From assembly GCA_034440635.1 (NCBI GenBank), contig JAOTON010000941.1:672001-736000 (forward strand): a stretch of 64,000 nucleotides of DNA, in the 5' to 3' direction. The DNA is from Lepas anatifera. Taxonomy: Eukaryota; Arthropoda; Thecostraca; Lepadidae. The notes beneath the pieces are model-generated. The model searched no databases and had not been told where the DNA came from. It saw only the letters and a program-made list of their open reading frames with translations. A program made the translations under genes and the position numbers. Shown one piece after another: positions 10,778 to 20,943 of the stretch; the stretch's first letter is position 1, and every line of letters begins with the position of its first letter.

Positions 10778-10873
10778 CTCTGGCTTCTGCTCGGACTGGC
10801 CACCATCAGCGACGGCAGCGTGCACACGGTCAAACCAGTCGGAGCCGCGCTGAAGCGCCACTTCCACGCACAT
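10778..10873 (-). CDS. Coding exon 1 (start) of the coiled-coil protein gene
   Basis: On the minus strand an ATG at 10,873 opens 32 codons (peptide begins MCVEVALQRGSDWFDRVHAA) and ends at a near-consensus donor, CCAGAG|GTACGTAC, in phase 0, matching the phase of all later exons. The exon sits at the edge of a GC- and CpG-rich stretch that is a natural promoter region. A GTG immediately precedes the ATG, and the start context (GGCGTGATGT) is only fair. The peptide has no signal sequence. Whether it joins directly to exon 2 or through an unseen exon cannot be decided here. Confidence 0.58.
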
Positions 10874-10879
10874 CACGCC

Positions 10880-11345
10880 GCTGCCCCTCCAACAGGCTGC
10901 TCTCAGAGACCACTGTTCTCACTGCAGCAGACCAGGCCCGCTCCCCACTCTCACCAGTAGTCCTACTATAATACATCAACGTCTGAACACCTCCGGACGG
11001 TCTGGACCGTCTCACGCTCTTCTGCTGCGTCCCAGCGCCGACACTGCAGTACAGCCGCTGACGCCACTTCTGGCTTGGCGGCGCTGCCTCAGCTCCAGCT
11101 CAGCTCTGCGTCACATCACGCAACGGCGGTGAAGCACCGGCTTCCCGTCGCGCCCGCCGCGGCGCGGCCGAGCCGACTGCAGTCTCCCCCTACCTCCCGC
11201 AGCTCACCCCCCGCCCGCCCTCCCCTCCCCCGCCGCTGCCGCCCCGCAGCCGCATCACAGGCGTTCGGGACGCTCACACCGTTTCTGCGAAACGGCGCCG
11301 AATCATCGCGGGTAAGTTGTGGCCACTCGGAAAGCCTGTGACGCG
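10880..11345. promoter_or_regulatory. CpG-rich probable promoter region
   Basis: The stretch is much richer in GC and CpG than its surroundings (for example around 11,140-11,290, with GCGGCGCGGCCGAGCCG and many CCGCC runs) and lies just upstream of the ATG of the minus-strand gene. That is the expected place for a promoter and 5' untranslated region. A TATTATAG sequence on the minus strand near 10,968 could act as a TATA-like element, which is inference. On the plus strand a strong donor (CGG|GTAAGT, about 11,310) raises the possibility of a divergent transcript, for which I see no coding exon. Confidence 0.45.
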
Positions 11346-13580
11346 GCAAATCCAGGTGAATGGACCTTGGCCCAGCTGAACCAGCGAAACAGGTGGGTGA
11401 TGGGGTCGCAGTCAGATATGATTAGGTTCCGAAACGGAGTCAGCACCACGCAAAATGGACGAAGTTAGAGGGTAAAGTTTTTGATGGACTTCTCATTTCA
11501 TTTGAAGTATGCAGCTTGCAATGGCCATTTACTCCAGTTACAGACCAAGTTTATCAATAAAACCCCGGAAAAACGACAAAGTGGCCACAAGACGTCTACA
11601 ACACATCCACACGCATCAGACACACAAAGCCGAGCTTTCACCCTGTCTAGATTCCCAGCGGACTCAAGTATCCAGGACGTTTACCTCTAACTTAGTAAAA
11701 GTGCAAAAAAAACGAAGCCCGGTCAGACCGTGCCGACGCTATTGGCAGGCTTATAACGCTGCGATTAACTGTCGCAATGAAGTGAAATTGACACCACCAC
11801 CTAGCTGCATCAAACCAATTCAATGCTCACATTTTAAGCAAGATTTAAACAGAAGCGTCCGCTCGCTTATCGCAAAAATACGTATTACTGGTAAAAAGCA
11901 CAACAGACATTTATCAAATACAGCAGCCTGGCATATCTTACCACGAGTGATTACGGAACGGGTGCGCAGCGCAGCGCCCGCGAGATCTCTCCCTCCATAT
12001 GGACAACACTTGACACAAGAGCGACACGGCCCGACTGTCACACCAATGAGAAAGCTGATAACTCCGAAAGAGTGCAGCAAAGGCCTACCTTGGCGGGGTC
12101 TTCATCAATTCAATAACTGACTGAACGTATCAGGGATCAGTGGGGTGTTGGCGATGCTCGTGGCACATGTTAAAGCAGAAACATGTAAACTTATCGAACT
12201 GCCGTCATACATTGCGCCATAAATCGGTTTTGGCTTCTCTGAATACATGAAAACCTTGTGTGCAGTGAGTACAAATACCTACTGTGGGTTTAGAAACTGT
12301 TAATTTCATGCTAATTCAAATTGCTCGCGTGCAGATGCACGGGAAAGAGCTGAAAAAATTTCAACCCACGCAATGCTTCAGAAATTGTAAATCCCATCCC
12401 GATGAAATTTATAACGTATTTAAGAAGGAAAATTTTTGAATTTAAGATCCTCTGCCACGTGCGTACCTCTCTTCGATATCTCAACTCAGCTAGGCTAAAA
12501 TTGGTACCTTTATTTGTGACAACAAATAACTGAACTACACCAATCAGCATTTGAGACAAGCTCAAAAGCACTTGTCAAAGCTCAAGTTAGGGGCAGCATT
12601 ATATCTCCTAATGACTCATACAATATACGTCTTCAAGAACAAGTAAAAAAAACCTGCACACAAATCACCTTTCCCGTGGAAGTTGTATGGCAGGCACTGG
12701 CTATGGCTAAGAACCCCTATTTCGATATCAAGCACATCATTGGTCCTATGGCCTAACTAACCCTATGGTGTTGACTGTCCTTGGTACCCAGCGGTACACT
12801 CAGCAAAGTTCCTGCCATTGCACGCGCTCTCGCTGGTACGTGCAGCAGGAAGCAACCAAGCAGGAAGGCGGAATTTATCTGGGCCGTCAGAATTGTCTGT
12901 ACAAAACATCTGCAAAAGTGGAATCTTCTCTTGGCTAAACCTGGAATCTTAAAAAGCGCCTGAAGTTGATCATAACATTTATTCTATGATAGTCGAGTAG
13001 AAAGGGATGCAGGTAAGCCATGTATGCGGAATTGTTTTCAGTCTTTCCAAATATGTTTTGCCAGTCCCACCCCAAATGATGCACCTAACTCAATAATCGA
13101 ACAAACATTATAAACCTGACTTGATTCAGGCTTGAAATTTATTACAGGTGTGTTAGACTTACCCTGGCTCTGATATTCCGGGCGACATTGCGCTAAGTCA
13201 AGCCGGTTTTTCGCACGTCACAAGCTGACTTAGCCGGGGAACCCCCCAGACTTGGATTCGATACAAATCTCTGCAGGATCCTGAAGCAGGACCTCGCTGA
13301 GGCAGATCCGTGCGCTCGCGTAGAACAGTTGACTGGACAACGCAGTGCAGCATGGACCAGAGATGAGGTCTGTACAACCAATAGCTCGGTACTAGGCATG
13401 CCAAAACAGGTGGCTCAGTGTTTGGTACTGCATGACGGTTAAAAAGTGTATATAACATTGATACAAATCTTGTACTTCGTGTTTCATAAGCATCCGAAAG
13501 ATGAGAATGAACTTTTAAGACACTGTACACAGCGCTCCAGAATCCTGCCAAACGGTGGGTGAGACAGAACCGTAATTTGA
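11346..13580. other. Intergenic stretch, no supported gene
   Basis: The longest open frame (plus strand 11,509-12,120, 203 codons) has no recognisable motif, no codon bias like the exons further left and no splice signals, so I treat it as probably chance. The rest is AT-richer, without repeats I can identify. Confidence 0.4.
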
Positions 13581-13589
13581 AGCCAGTTT

Positions 13590-13915
13590 TTTCGATCCCT
13601 TTTTTGAGCACTGGGACGATGTTCGCCACTGCCCATCGGCTCGGAAAAATTCCTCACTGAAAATTCCTGTTTAAAAAGATGACCAAGGGAGTTACCAGTT
13701 GTTCACTTCTTTCTTTAATGACACCCGAACTACTGGTATCAGGTCCGCAGGCCTTGAGGGTGCGCGGCGAACATCACCTTCGGACACCATACAATTGTTC
13801 AAAGTTGGCAGGTTCCATACCGGTGGAGTCGGATACACTTGCACATGAGGCCCAGCGAACTTTAGGGAATCCTTGGTTCAGGAGGTTCTCACACTCCTCA
13901 TCGCCGTGAACCTCA
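13590..13915 (-). pseudogene. Reverse-transcriptase fragment of an APE-type LINE
   Basis: On the minus strand the piecewise translation gives VSEGDVRRA, then (after a frameshift) TLKACGPDTSSSGVIKERSE and QLVTPLVIFLNRNFQ, a stop, then GIFPSRWAVANIVPVLKKG. This is the N-terminal part of a LINE reverse transcriptase of the jockey/CR1 type (the conserved CGPD and the W-x-x-A-x-I-x-P-x-x-K-K segments). It matches the corresponding part of the LINE at 19.9-23.15 kb (KACGPDNMSARIIKE and GGWAEANIIPLHK). One frameshift and one stop show it is dead, and the rest of the element is missing. Confidence 0.8.
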
Positions 13916-15280
13916 GTGTTCCAGTTCAACACCACCGACAGGGAACCTTCACGTTCACATTTGAGGTAACTCTAAATAGAAGCCGTTTCTTACTTCGTTC
14001 GTCACCGGTTTCTGAAACGTTCTGTATTGGTTGCAAGCTCGCCTATTCTATATTTCAGACATTTGAAGTACTTCGAGCACATGTCTTTAAATTATCTACC
14101 TTTCACGAAAGCCTCCCCGTGTCTGGGATAACATTATGTTTCTGACGCCTAAATGCTGCATCCTTTTCACTCAGTGCCCGTGTGAGCTCACCGTCAAACC
14201 GCGGCGGATAACCGCGTCGCAGCACGGTTGTGGACGATCTCGGACTGCCAGAGAATCGGACGAATTTGCAGGCTGCTAGATTCGTGATTACACGCGATGC
14301 TTGGGTCAACCCAGCGTACCTACTTAGACAAGAGGCGATGCATTTGTTTTGAGCAATTGGAGGTTAAAACGAAATGTAGTAACCTGATTTTCAAACACAG
14401 TTTATCAATAAATTGCCAATATAAGCAAGCCCACTGAGTCACGGGCCTCTTTCGGTGGCGGAGGGGAGCAGAGGCAGCAGTGCGCAGTACGATGGGGCCC
14501 AGGCGCTGGGTCCGCCGCTGATCCCAGGTAGGTACTTCCCCGAGAGTCCGTAACGGTGGCCGACGGACCACTCAGCGTCCTCGTGGGCGGGGAGATCCCC
14601 ACTGCTCAGCCCATACGCGTCGGAAAAGGGGGGGCCAGGGGGGCCTGGCCCCCCACTTTTTGGCCAAAAATTTCCTGATCTCAGTCAAAATGGGAGAAAG
14701 CTGGACATTCGTATATCCAGCCGCTGCGGAAGGCAACGAGGAGCCCAAATTCGAACAGTTTTTTTGTCCTGATGTTGAAAGTTTTTTGTCAGCATCAGGT
14801 TGAAGATTGGCTGCCCCCCCCCACTTTTTTCCGGTGGCGACACTTATGGCTCAGCCCAAAGTCCCTCCCAGCCGAGACCCAATCCCACACCAGGGAACGG
14901 CGCCTAATCCCATCATCTGCAACGTGGCAGAAACAGTATGGTCGAAAACCCCAGATAGCTGTGGCCTTACAGTATCAGGGTCTCCTCTTTTCAGCATGGG
15001 AGAGGGTAACGCCTATATTCATACCATTTGGAGAAGTTGCTAATCCGCTAAGCATGATTCATATTTTTTATGTTAAATTGAATACAAAATTCGAACTAAA
15101 ATCTTATATTCCATTCAAACAGGTTCTAGCTTTAAGGTTTTAACTTTTCTGGAACCATGGTTTGATCACAATGGTACCTACGTTTTTGGGCCACAACTTA
15201 TTATGTTTCAGATTTATCTAAAAAAGTTGTTACATATCAAATGGGCTTTCAATAACGTATCTGGCTAAATGCTTATAACC
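13916..15280. other. No supported gene; C/G-run patches
   Basis: A near-palindromic G/C run lies at 14,625-14,660 (GGGGGGCC...GGCCCCCC). A GC-rich patch at 14,450-14,600 ends GGGTCCGCCGCTG near 14,520, like a hAT-type MITE end, but no partner end or TSD was found. Nothing else is recognised. Confidence 0.35.
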
Positions 15281-15306
15281 AATAAAATGCATTGAACGGT
15301 AATACA

Positions 15307-15660
15307 CAGTGTGAGAGATGGTGACGCCGTACAACCTTCGCAGGCAGTTGGTGCATTGTTCAACCCCGACAATTATTATCCAAGACCTCGAATAAGCTTG
15401 ACCAAAAAGTTCAGAGACTATGTCATGGAACCTTATCTCCATCCTTGGTCTGCTTTTAGTGTGTTTACAGCATTTCCTAATGAAGCACGCCATTTCCCAA
15501 TAGGTCTCAGCATGGCCCAAATGGGACCTCTTTTGACCTTGAAGACATTGACCTATGCCTATAAAAAACTGGATATGATACAGGTAGCTATGCTTTTAGC
15601 TATAGTATGCACTGCGCTTTCTCATGACCTTACGTGGGCCATACTGAGACACAGTGCAGC
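15307..15660 (+). repeat. Composite repeat: SINE-like tail plus diverged AGGTCA-rich repeat
   Basis: The start (GGTGACGCCGTACAACCTTCG, then CAGGCAGTTGG) resembles the tail shared by the SINE copies. From about 15,500 the sequence (CTCAGCATGGCCCAAATGG, TTTTGACCTTGAAGACATTG) resembles 16,380-16,440 in the family described at 15,900-16,445. It is probably an older fragment of that repeat. Confidence 0.45.
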
Positions 15661-15894
15661 CTCAAGCTGAAAGGATCGCGCGGTGCAGTCTGACATTAGG
15701 CGTGTTCGACAGCGCAGCATACCGTTCAAGTTTAAAGCGCACTGGGGGCCTAGGCCCCCACTGTTCTTCCAGGTGGCCGAGAACCGCCCGTAGCCGGAAA
15801 CGATACTTGGCCACATTTAACAGAATTTAATAGCGTCGATTGGTGAAGACTTTTGAAATCGGTTGAATTTTTATTTATAGGCTTTAAAGTCAGA

Positions 15895-16445
15895 CCTGCA
15901 TTTTGAGATCGCCGAAACGTGCGGTCGGACCAGTTAGTTGCATTGGAGACCGAGTGTAACGTATAACGTCATATAAGCGGGATTATATGTCAGTTCACTT
16001 ACATTAAAGTCAGGTAAGGTCAAGGTCACGTCAATGTCATATCTGCATTTTCAGGTCACTGACCACTGTGCTTCCGGCCAAATGACGTTACCCGGTCTGA
16101 CATATATTATGCTATGACGTCATCGGCAGGTACCCTAATACAAGTTCGGTCAGGCCAGGTCAAGGTCATTGGGAAAGGTCAATCCTCATTTCCCGCCAAA
16201 AGTGGCTACAGTGTTAGTAAGTGTAAATTATAGTAGTATACCATATGGTGACCTTAAGGTCATGACCTTGAATCACCTTGACCAAAGTTTGAAGCATCTG
16301 AGACCTCTTCTCTTGAACCCTGTCCGCCTTTAGCTAATTCGCACCATTTTCCCGCATAATCACGCATTTACCATCGATCCTCAGCATGGCCAATATTTGA
16401 CCTTTACGACCTCGTTTGACCTTGAGATATTGACCTAGGTCAATG
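15895..16445 (+). repeat. Dispersed repeat family B, rich in AGGTCA/TGACCT half-sites (copy 1)
   Basis: This copy is about 550 bp. It shares order and wording with the reverse complement of 28,965-29,480: GTGCTTCCGG(C/T)CAAATG, GCGTTACCC..TCTG, ATATTATGCTAT, TCAATCCT(C/T)ATTTCCC and CAGCA(T/C)GG(C/T)CAATATTTG all appear in the same order. AGGTCA and TGACCT hexamers recur throughout. No open frame is conserved. The class is unknown; it may be a non-autonomous DNA transposon or SINE-like. Confidence 0.75.
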
Positions 16446-17125
16446 AAAATTTGTCATTGTAGATCACCATAGCCCTCACCACCTACGACGTGGCTTTTGT
16501 AACCCTCTTAGTTTAAGATCTTAGGGCCTACCACCCCTCCATCGCTAGTGCCGACCCTCGTCGGGTGTTAAAACCGGGCATGCATGACGGCGCAGCCTAG
16601 CCAAAGGCATTGCTCGGAGGCAGTGTTAAATCGAACGGGGCATATAATACAACTCGCCACCTCTTAAAGGGAATGGTCACGCATTGGTGCAATCCCAGAC
16701 TGGAGTAGTTTAAAGAACGTTTTTTGTTGTTGAAAATAATGAACTCAGCAATATTTCTGCTGGCATATGGCCAAATAACCCATTATTTTCTATTATTATA
16801 TTTTCTTTCCTAGAGATAAGCAAATATTCAAATCGGCATGACGTCATGATCTGGCAATCAGCTTATTGAGTCGATTCTGAATCGGCTCGATTTTGTTCGA
16901 GTCAAAGCTGAATCGATTCACTTTTGGGTTTGGTTTGAGCTAGTCTACTCCATTGCTCAACCAGTTGAGTAGGGCCAGAACCATGGTCAGTCTCCAAGTC
17001 GTGAGCCAGAGTTGAGTCGAATCAACTCCTTAATGTTTTGAATATTTTTGCTCAAAAGGCCGACTTCTTACGGTAAACTATTTATTTTGGAGGATTTCCT
17101 ATGAATATTTAGTGATAATCAGCTA
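16446..17125. other. No supported gene
   Basis: A TTAAAGGGAATGG at about 16,664 resembles one end of the TTAA-type MITE at 18,328-18,776, but no matching right end is seen, so it may be a solo end. At 16,860-17,030 the motifs GAATCG/GAGTC recur irregularly. Nothing else is recognised. Confidence 0.35.
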
Positions 17126-17508
17126 CAGAGGCGGATCCAAGGGGAAGGGGCAAAAAGGCATTTGCCCCCAAACGGAAAAGTTTGGGGCAACGCTATGATT
17201 TTGCCCCCGCCCCAAGCTGTCGACCTCCTCATTTTTAGTTTAAAGGCAAGGTCCTGATGCTTCAGCTCTCAACTTCAAACAGAACCAGTCAACTTCAGTG
17301 TAAATATTGGGACTTGGGGAGCAAAAACAAGCATATTGTAGCCAAATCCTTCACCCTGTGACGTTTGTTTTCAATGTTTAATGACTTTTAGGTTTACCCC
17401 AAAACCTACCTTCCAGTTATTTTATGGAAAAATGCTTCAACGTGTAAACTTTTTTGTGCTTTTCAACTTTGGCTTACCCCTCAAACCTACCGGCTAGATC
17501 CATCACTG
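17126..17508 (+). mobile_element. hAT-type MITE, 380-440-bp family, copy 1
   Basis: The element starts CAGAGGCGGATCCAAGG and ends GGCTAGATCCATCACTG, imperfect inverted ends. The flanks ATCAGCTA and GTCAGTTA (6 of 8 identical) are an eroded 8-bp TSD. It aligns along its length with 61,081-61,518: shared blocks are GGCAAAAAGGCATTTGCCCC, TCAAACAGAACCAGTCA (CATAACCAGTCA in the other) and AAACCTACC...CGGCTAGA. It has no coding capacity. Confidence 0.82.
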
Positions 17509-17559
17509 GTCAGTTATTTATTATTTTCATATCTATACCAGATCTACTCAATAAAGAGG

Positions 17560-17740
17560 GGATTCTAAGGCGCAGTGATAGAGCATTGGCGTTCCATGCC
17601 CCAAACCCTGGTCCAAATCCAGAACAGGAATAATGAATAAGGACTTCCTGATCCCCAATATACCCCTCCAGCAAGGTGAGAGTTGGCAACACCATGTAGT
17701 TTCAGTATTTATGTCGCTGCGTCGGAGGGCCGTAAGGCAT
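17560..17740 (+). mobile_element. tRNA-derived SINE, copy 2
   Basis: An A-box-like GGCGCAGTGATAGAGC (about 17,569) and a B-box-like GGTCCAAATCC are followed by a body that matches the copy at 50,121 (CTGATCCCCAATATACCC, CTCCAGCA.GGTGAGAGTTGG, CAACACCATG). It is more diverged than the other copies. It lies directly after the hAT-type MITE. Confidence 0.72.
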
Positions 17741-18230
17741 CCTTCCCAGTAAGTAAGGAATGATACATAAAATATAATGCAGGGCGGACAACATTGACAT
17801 TGATTGTAAATGAGACAGTTCTCCTGAAATCCTGGACGCAAAATTGAGCCAATACAGTGCGATGATATATTCGGGGACAGCCCTTCATCAGAATCCTTCT
17901 GGGGGAAACATAAATTATTGGCCATAGTCTAAGCACCCCGAAATCTTGATACATGAGATTTCAGAGCTGTGACACAAGTCTTGTTACTCTCCTTAATTAT
18001 ATTGCCGCTTGTACTGCCATTGTAAAATGGTTGACAGCAGATCCAGCCATTGGCAATTTCTAGTACGCAGCTTCTTCCCGTCTCTCCACAGGCTTTGTAG
18101 TTGGGCTTGATACTAAAACTGGCTGTTTTCGGAGGAGAAGGCACTATAAATAACCACGCCTAACATTAATAATCCCTAATAAATATTGATTGCTCCATTC
18201 TTTCCAGCTGACTGGTCTTGCACAGTTTAT
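17741..18230. other. No supported gene
   Basis: Open frames on the minus strand here have no recognisable motifs. No TIRs or tandem repeats are seen. Confidence 0.35.
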
Positions 18231-18242
18231 AATGACAGGACG

Positions 18243-18306
18243 CTTTAGTGCACACCAATGTGTTATAAGCACGCCAATGTGCAATAAGCACGCCAATGCG
18301 TCATAG
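18243..18306. repeat. 20-bp tandem repeat, about three units
   Basis: Units close to AAGCACGCCAATGTGCAATA occur three times in succession, ending just before the TTAA-type MITE. Confidence 0.8.
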
Positions 18307-18327
18307 CGGGAATGGTGGCATCCTTAA

Positions 18328-18776
18328 AGGGAATGTGGCACCTTCACAACATGATTTTAACTGAGATAGCCAAGTTGTAAAGCAGGTCGGAAAACCCGGT
18401 ACTCCATATTTCATTTGTCTTGGAACTCGATATTTCCGTAGAAAAAAGCTAAAACCTACCTGACACCAGCCCCCCCAGCCCCCCGTCACCGGCGGCCATT
18501 GTTGTGAGCTACTGGTGTGACGACATATGCTGACGTCACGATGAGCATCAGCCAATCAAAGCTCTTGAAGCGTTTCAAGTATGGTAGTGGTTGTCAGATC
18601 GTGACATCATCCACAGACTGATATTTATTTCTCTTTCTAGAGGAGTATTTTTTAAAACCAAATATTGAGGTTATTGTACATTTTTCAGAGAAATCATGAG
18701 TGGTTTCATTATTTTTTACTAAAAGTAAGCCTAATTACACTAAATTCCAGGATTCGACCAAGGTGCCACATTCCCT
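18328..18776. mobile_element. TTAA-inserting MITE (449 bp)
   Basis: Perfect 17-bp TIRs (AGGGAATGTGGCACCTT at the left, its reverse complement at the right) are flanked on both sides by TTAA (18,324-18,327 and 18,777-18,780). A duplicated TTAA is the known target of the piggyBac and Kolobok superfamilies. The interior has no transposase reading frame, so this is a non-autonomous element. The perfect TIRs suggest fairly recent movement compared with the hAT-type MITEs nearby. Confidence 0.9.
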
Positions 18777-18780
18777 TTAA

Positions 18781-19390
18781 TGACAGTCTGTCGCGTTGCC
18801 TCCGAAAGTGCGCTGCCCGATTCACCCATCACTCCTATCCTGGAGTGACTGCATGAAACCGTCCTCTTACGGTGTACAGAAGCCGGGTCCACATAGACTA
18901 GACGTGGAACCAGGACCTCGGCACGAAATCCCAGTCGTGTCACAGCTAAGAACGAGAGCAAACTGAACAGGAGCTGACCACCCTACCGGCAGACATCACA
19001 TGTCTGGAGCGAGAAGGGGAAGATCTCTGCGGAAGCAGGGGAGTTTTTGACGTGAGATTCGGGGAGGTTCAATGTGTGTAAAGGTTCTGCACCAAACCCC
19101 AGTCGAACTGCTGCTGTGACGATGCAGGCGCTGGCAACTCCAGCATGTTGAACTGAGCTTTGTGGGTAGTGTAAGAACGCCCAGTGTCAAATGAGGCCTC
19201 TGCCGAAAAATTCTTTACAGTCTTAAATAGGAGCCAACTCTTTGCAACAAGACAATATGGTTCATGTTTTCTGGTTAGTGTTGATGAAACGAGTTGGGAG
19301 ACAATCATCCGCTTTGAATTCTTAGCAGAGTTCCAAATGTGATTTGCGTGTTTGTTTAACCCCATTAATAGAACGGCGTCTGAAACAAGA
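18781..19390. other. No supported gene
   Basis: Sequence of mixed composition without recognised repeats or motifs, up to the tRNA-like segment before the LINE. Confidence 0.35.
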
Positions 19391-19394
19391 TTAA

Positions 19395-19470
19395 TTGGCT
19401 GAGTAGTATAACGGCCCACCTACGCGCTGTGAAACTCAGAGGGTCCGGGGTCGAGCCTCACAGATGGCAA
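19395..19470 (+). mobile_element. tRNA-like SINE head upstream of the LINE
   Basis: TGGCTGAGTAGTATAACGG (A box) and GGGGTCGAGCC (B box, about 32 bp further) are arranged as in a tRNA gene, followed by CAGATGGCAACACC, which resembles the GAGTTGGCAACACC of the SINE tails. It does not fold into a complete tRNA, so it is a SINE fragment rather than a tRNA gene. Confidence 0.5.
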
Positions 19471-20033
19471 CACCTTTCTTTACTATGGCGTATTTGCTGT
19501 TGCTGCTGTTTCTGCCTCTTGGAATTCCGTCGCACACAACAGGGATGCAGCCCCCACCTGCTACGGCTCCGAATGCCCACAGCCCAACGCCGGTTTGTTC
19601 CGGGAATGTGAATGTGTCTCCAGCGCAGTCTGCTATACGTGCGCCATCCACCCCGACTGAACTTTTGCAAAGTGGTATGCACTTTTTCCCAGCCAGTGAA
19701 ATGGGACTTGCTGTATGCCTTCACAAACCATTCGAATCGAGCAGTGTCACACTAAGCGTGGAGTGGGCAGCTCCCCTCAGGCTACTATTTCAACTCCGAA
19801 CTTGGTTCTCCGAGTTCGAGCCAGCCGGGGTCGAGCCGCCAGATATTTCCGTTCAAAAATTTGCCACCATACTAAGGCAGTCTCAAAGTAACAAGACTGG
19901 CGGTCACAGGAGACGTGTAAAACAAGCCAAGGCCTACTGATGCTGTTGCTGGACCGCCACTACTGCACGCCGCACACTGTGGACATCAGAGAGCGGGCCA
20001 GTGTCACACAGGCGGTTCCAAGGGAATTCATCT

Positions 20034-20859
20034 TCTGCTTCAAAATGTTCGCAGTCTGAGGAACAAACTAGGTGACCTGCGAAACTGTGCTCCGGCGCAA
20101 AAAAGGCATGATATAATTGCGCTGACTGAAACCTGGCTGGACGACAGTGTGGCGACTGCAGAGCTGCAGTCCGCCCTCCCAGAGCACACGTGGCACCGCC
20201 GTGACCGCCCAACTCACGCAGGTGGTGTAGCCTGCGCCGTGAGAACTCTCTTGCATCCCACGAGAAGAGACGACCTGGAGGCAGCGGACACCGAGATTCT
20301 GGTTCTGGAGCTCCAGACTCTCCCAGAATCATTTTTATGCGTTGTGTATTGTCCTCCTGGGAACAACGATGTGTTGAAGAGAACCGTGAAAACGATCCAG
20401 GACATACGAATGCGGTTTCCAGATAGGGCTTTATGTATTGTTGGTGACTTTAATGTACCAGATGCTAGATGGAGCATAGACAATGCTGCCCATGAAATAC
20501 GGCCAGTATTTGTAAGAATGTCACAGCGGGCAGCTTGTATTGTGGATGGCTTTGATCTGGCGGGACTTAAGCAACATGTGACTGAGCCATCAAGGGGTAA
20601 CAACTTGTTAGATCTTGTTTTTACTAAGAGAGTCGGTGCACAGTCATTTGTAAGATCTGGAATTTTCGAATCAGATCATAAGGAGATCACTTGTAACCTC
20701 CTGTTTACCATTCATAAGCGTCCTGTTGTCAACCGTACCACTGCTCTGAATTATAAAAGAACAGATTTTGACGGATTAAGAACGGCATTGCATCTGTTCC
20801 CTTGGAATCTTTTGCACGAAATCCAGCTGGACGATGCCGTAGATATGTTCTGTGACTAA
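20034..20859 (+). pseudogene. LINE endonuclease domain (APE-like)
   Basis: Starting about 20,034 the frame reads IHLLLQNVRSLRNKLGD, then LTETWLDDSV, CVVYCPPGNND, IVGDFNVPDARW and finally FESDHKEI. These are the usual landmarks of an apurinic-like endonuclease in LINEs: N-x-R-S-L at the start, E-T-W-L with the catalytic Glu, G-D-F-N with the Asp/Asn pair, and S-D-H with the catalytic histidine. All key residues are still present. In life the enzyme nicks the target to prime reverse transcription. The frame closes shortly before the linker to the reverse transcriptase (stop at 20,857). Confidence 0.85.
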
Positions 20860-20943
20860 CTAGAAGCCGCAATTCGTGACTTTGTCCCCACCGTTGTCCT
20901 GCCTCGTGGCTTTCCCCCGTGGTACGACGCTGCAGTCAAACAG

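Noticed and set aside
11509..12120. 203-codon plus-strand open frame as a gene
   Set aside because: No motif, no codon bias like the nearby exons, no splice signals and no repeat relationship; this length can occur by chance in 64 kb.
13198..13580. Continuation of the LINE fragment as the rest of the reverse transcriptase
   Set aside because: After the VPVLKKG segment the translation no longer follows the order of LINE motifs; it is unrelated or too decayed.
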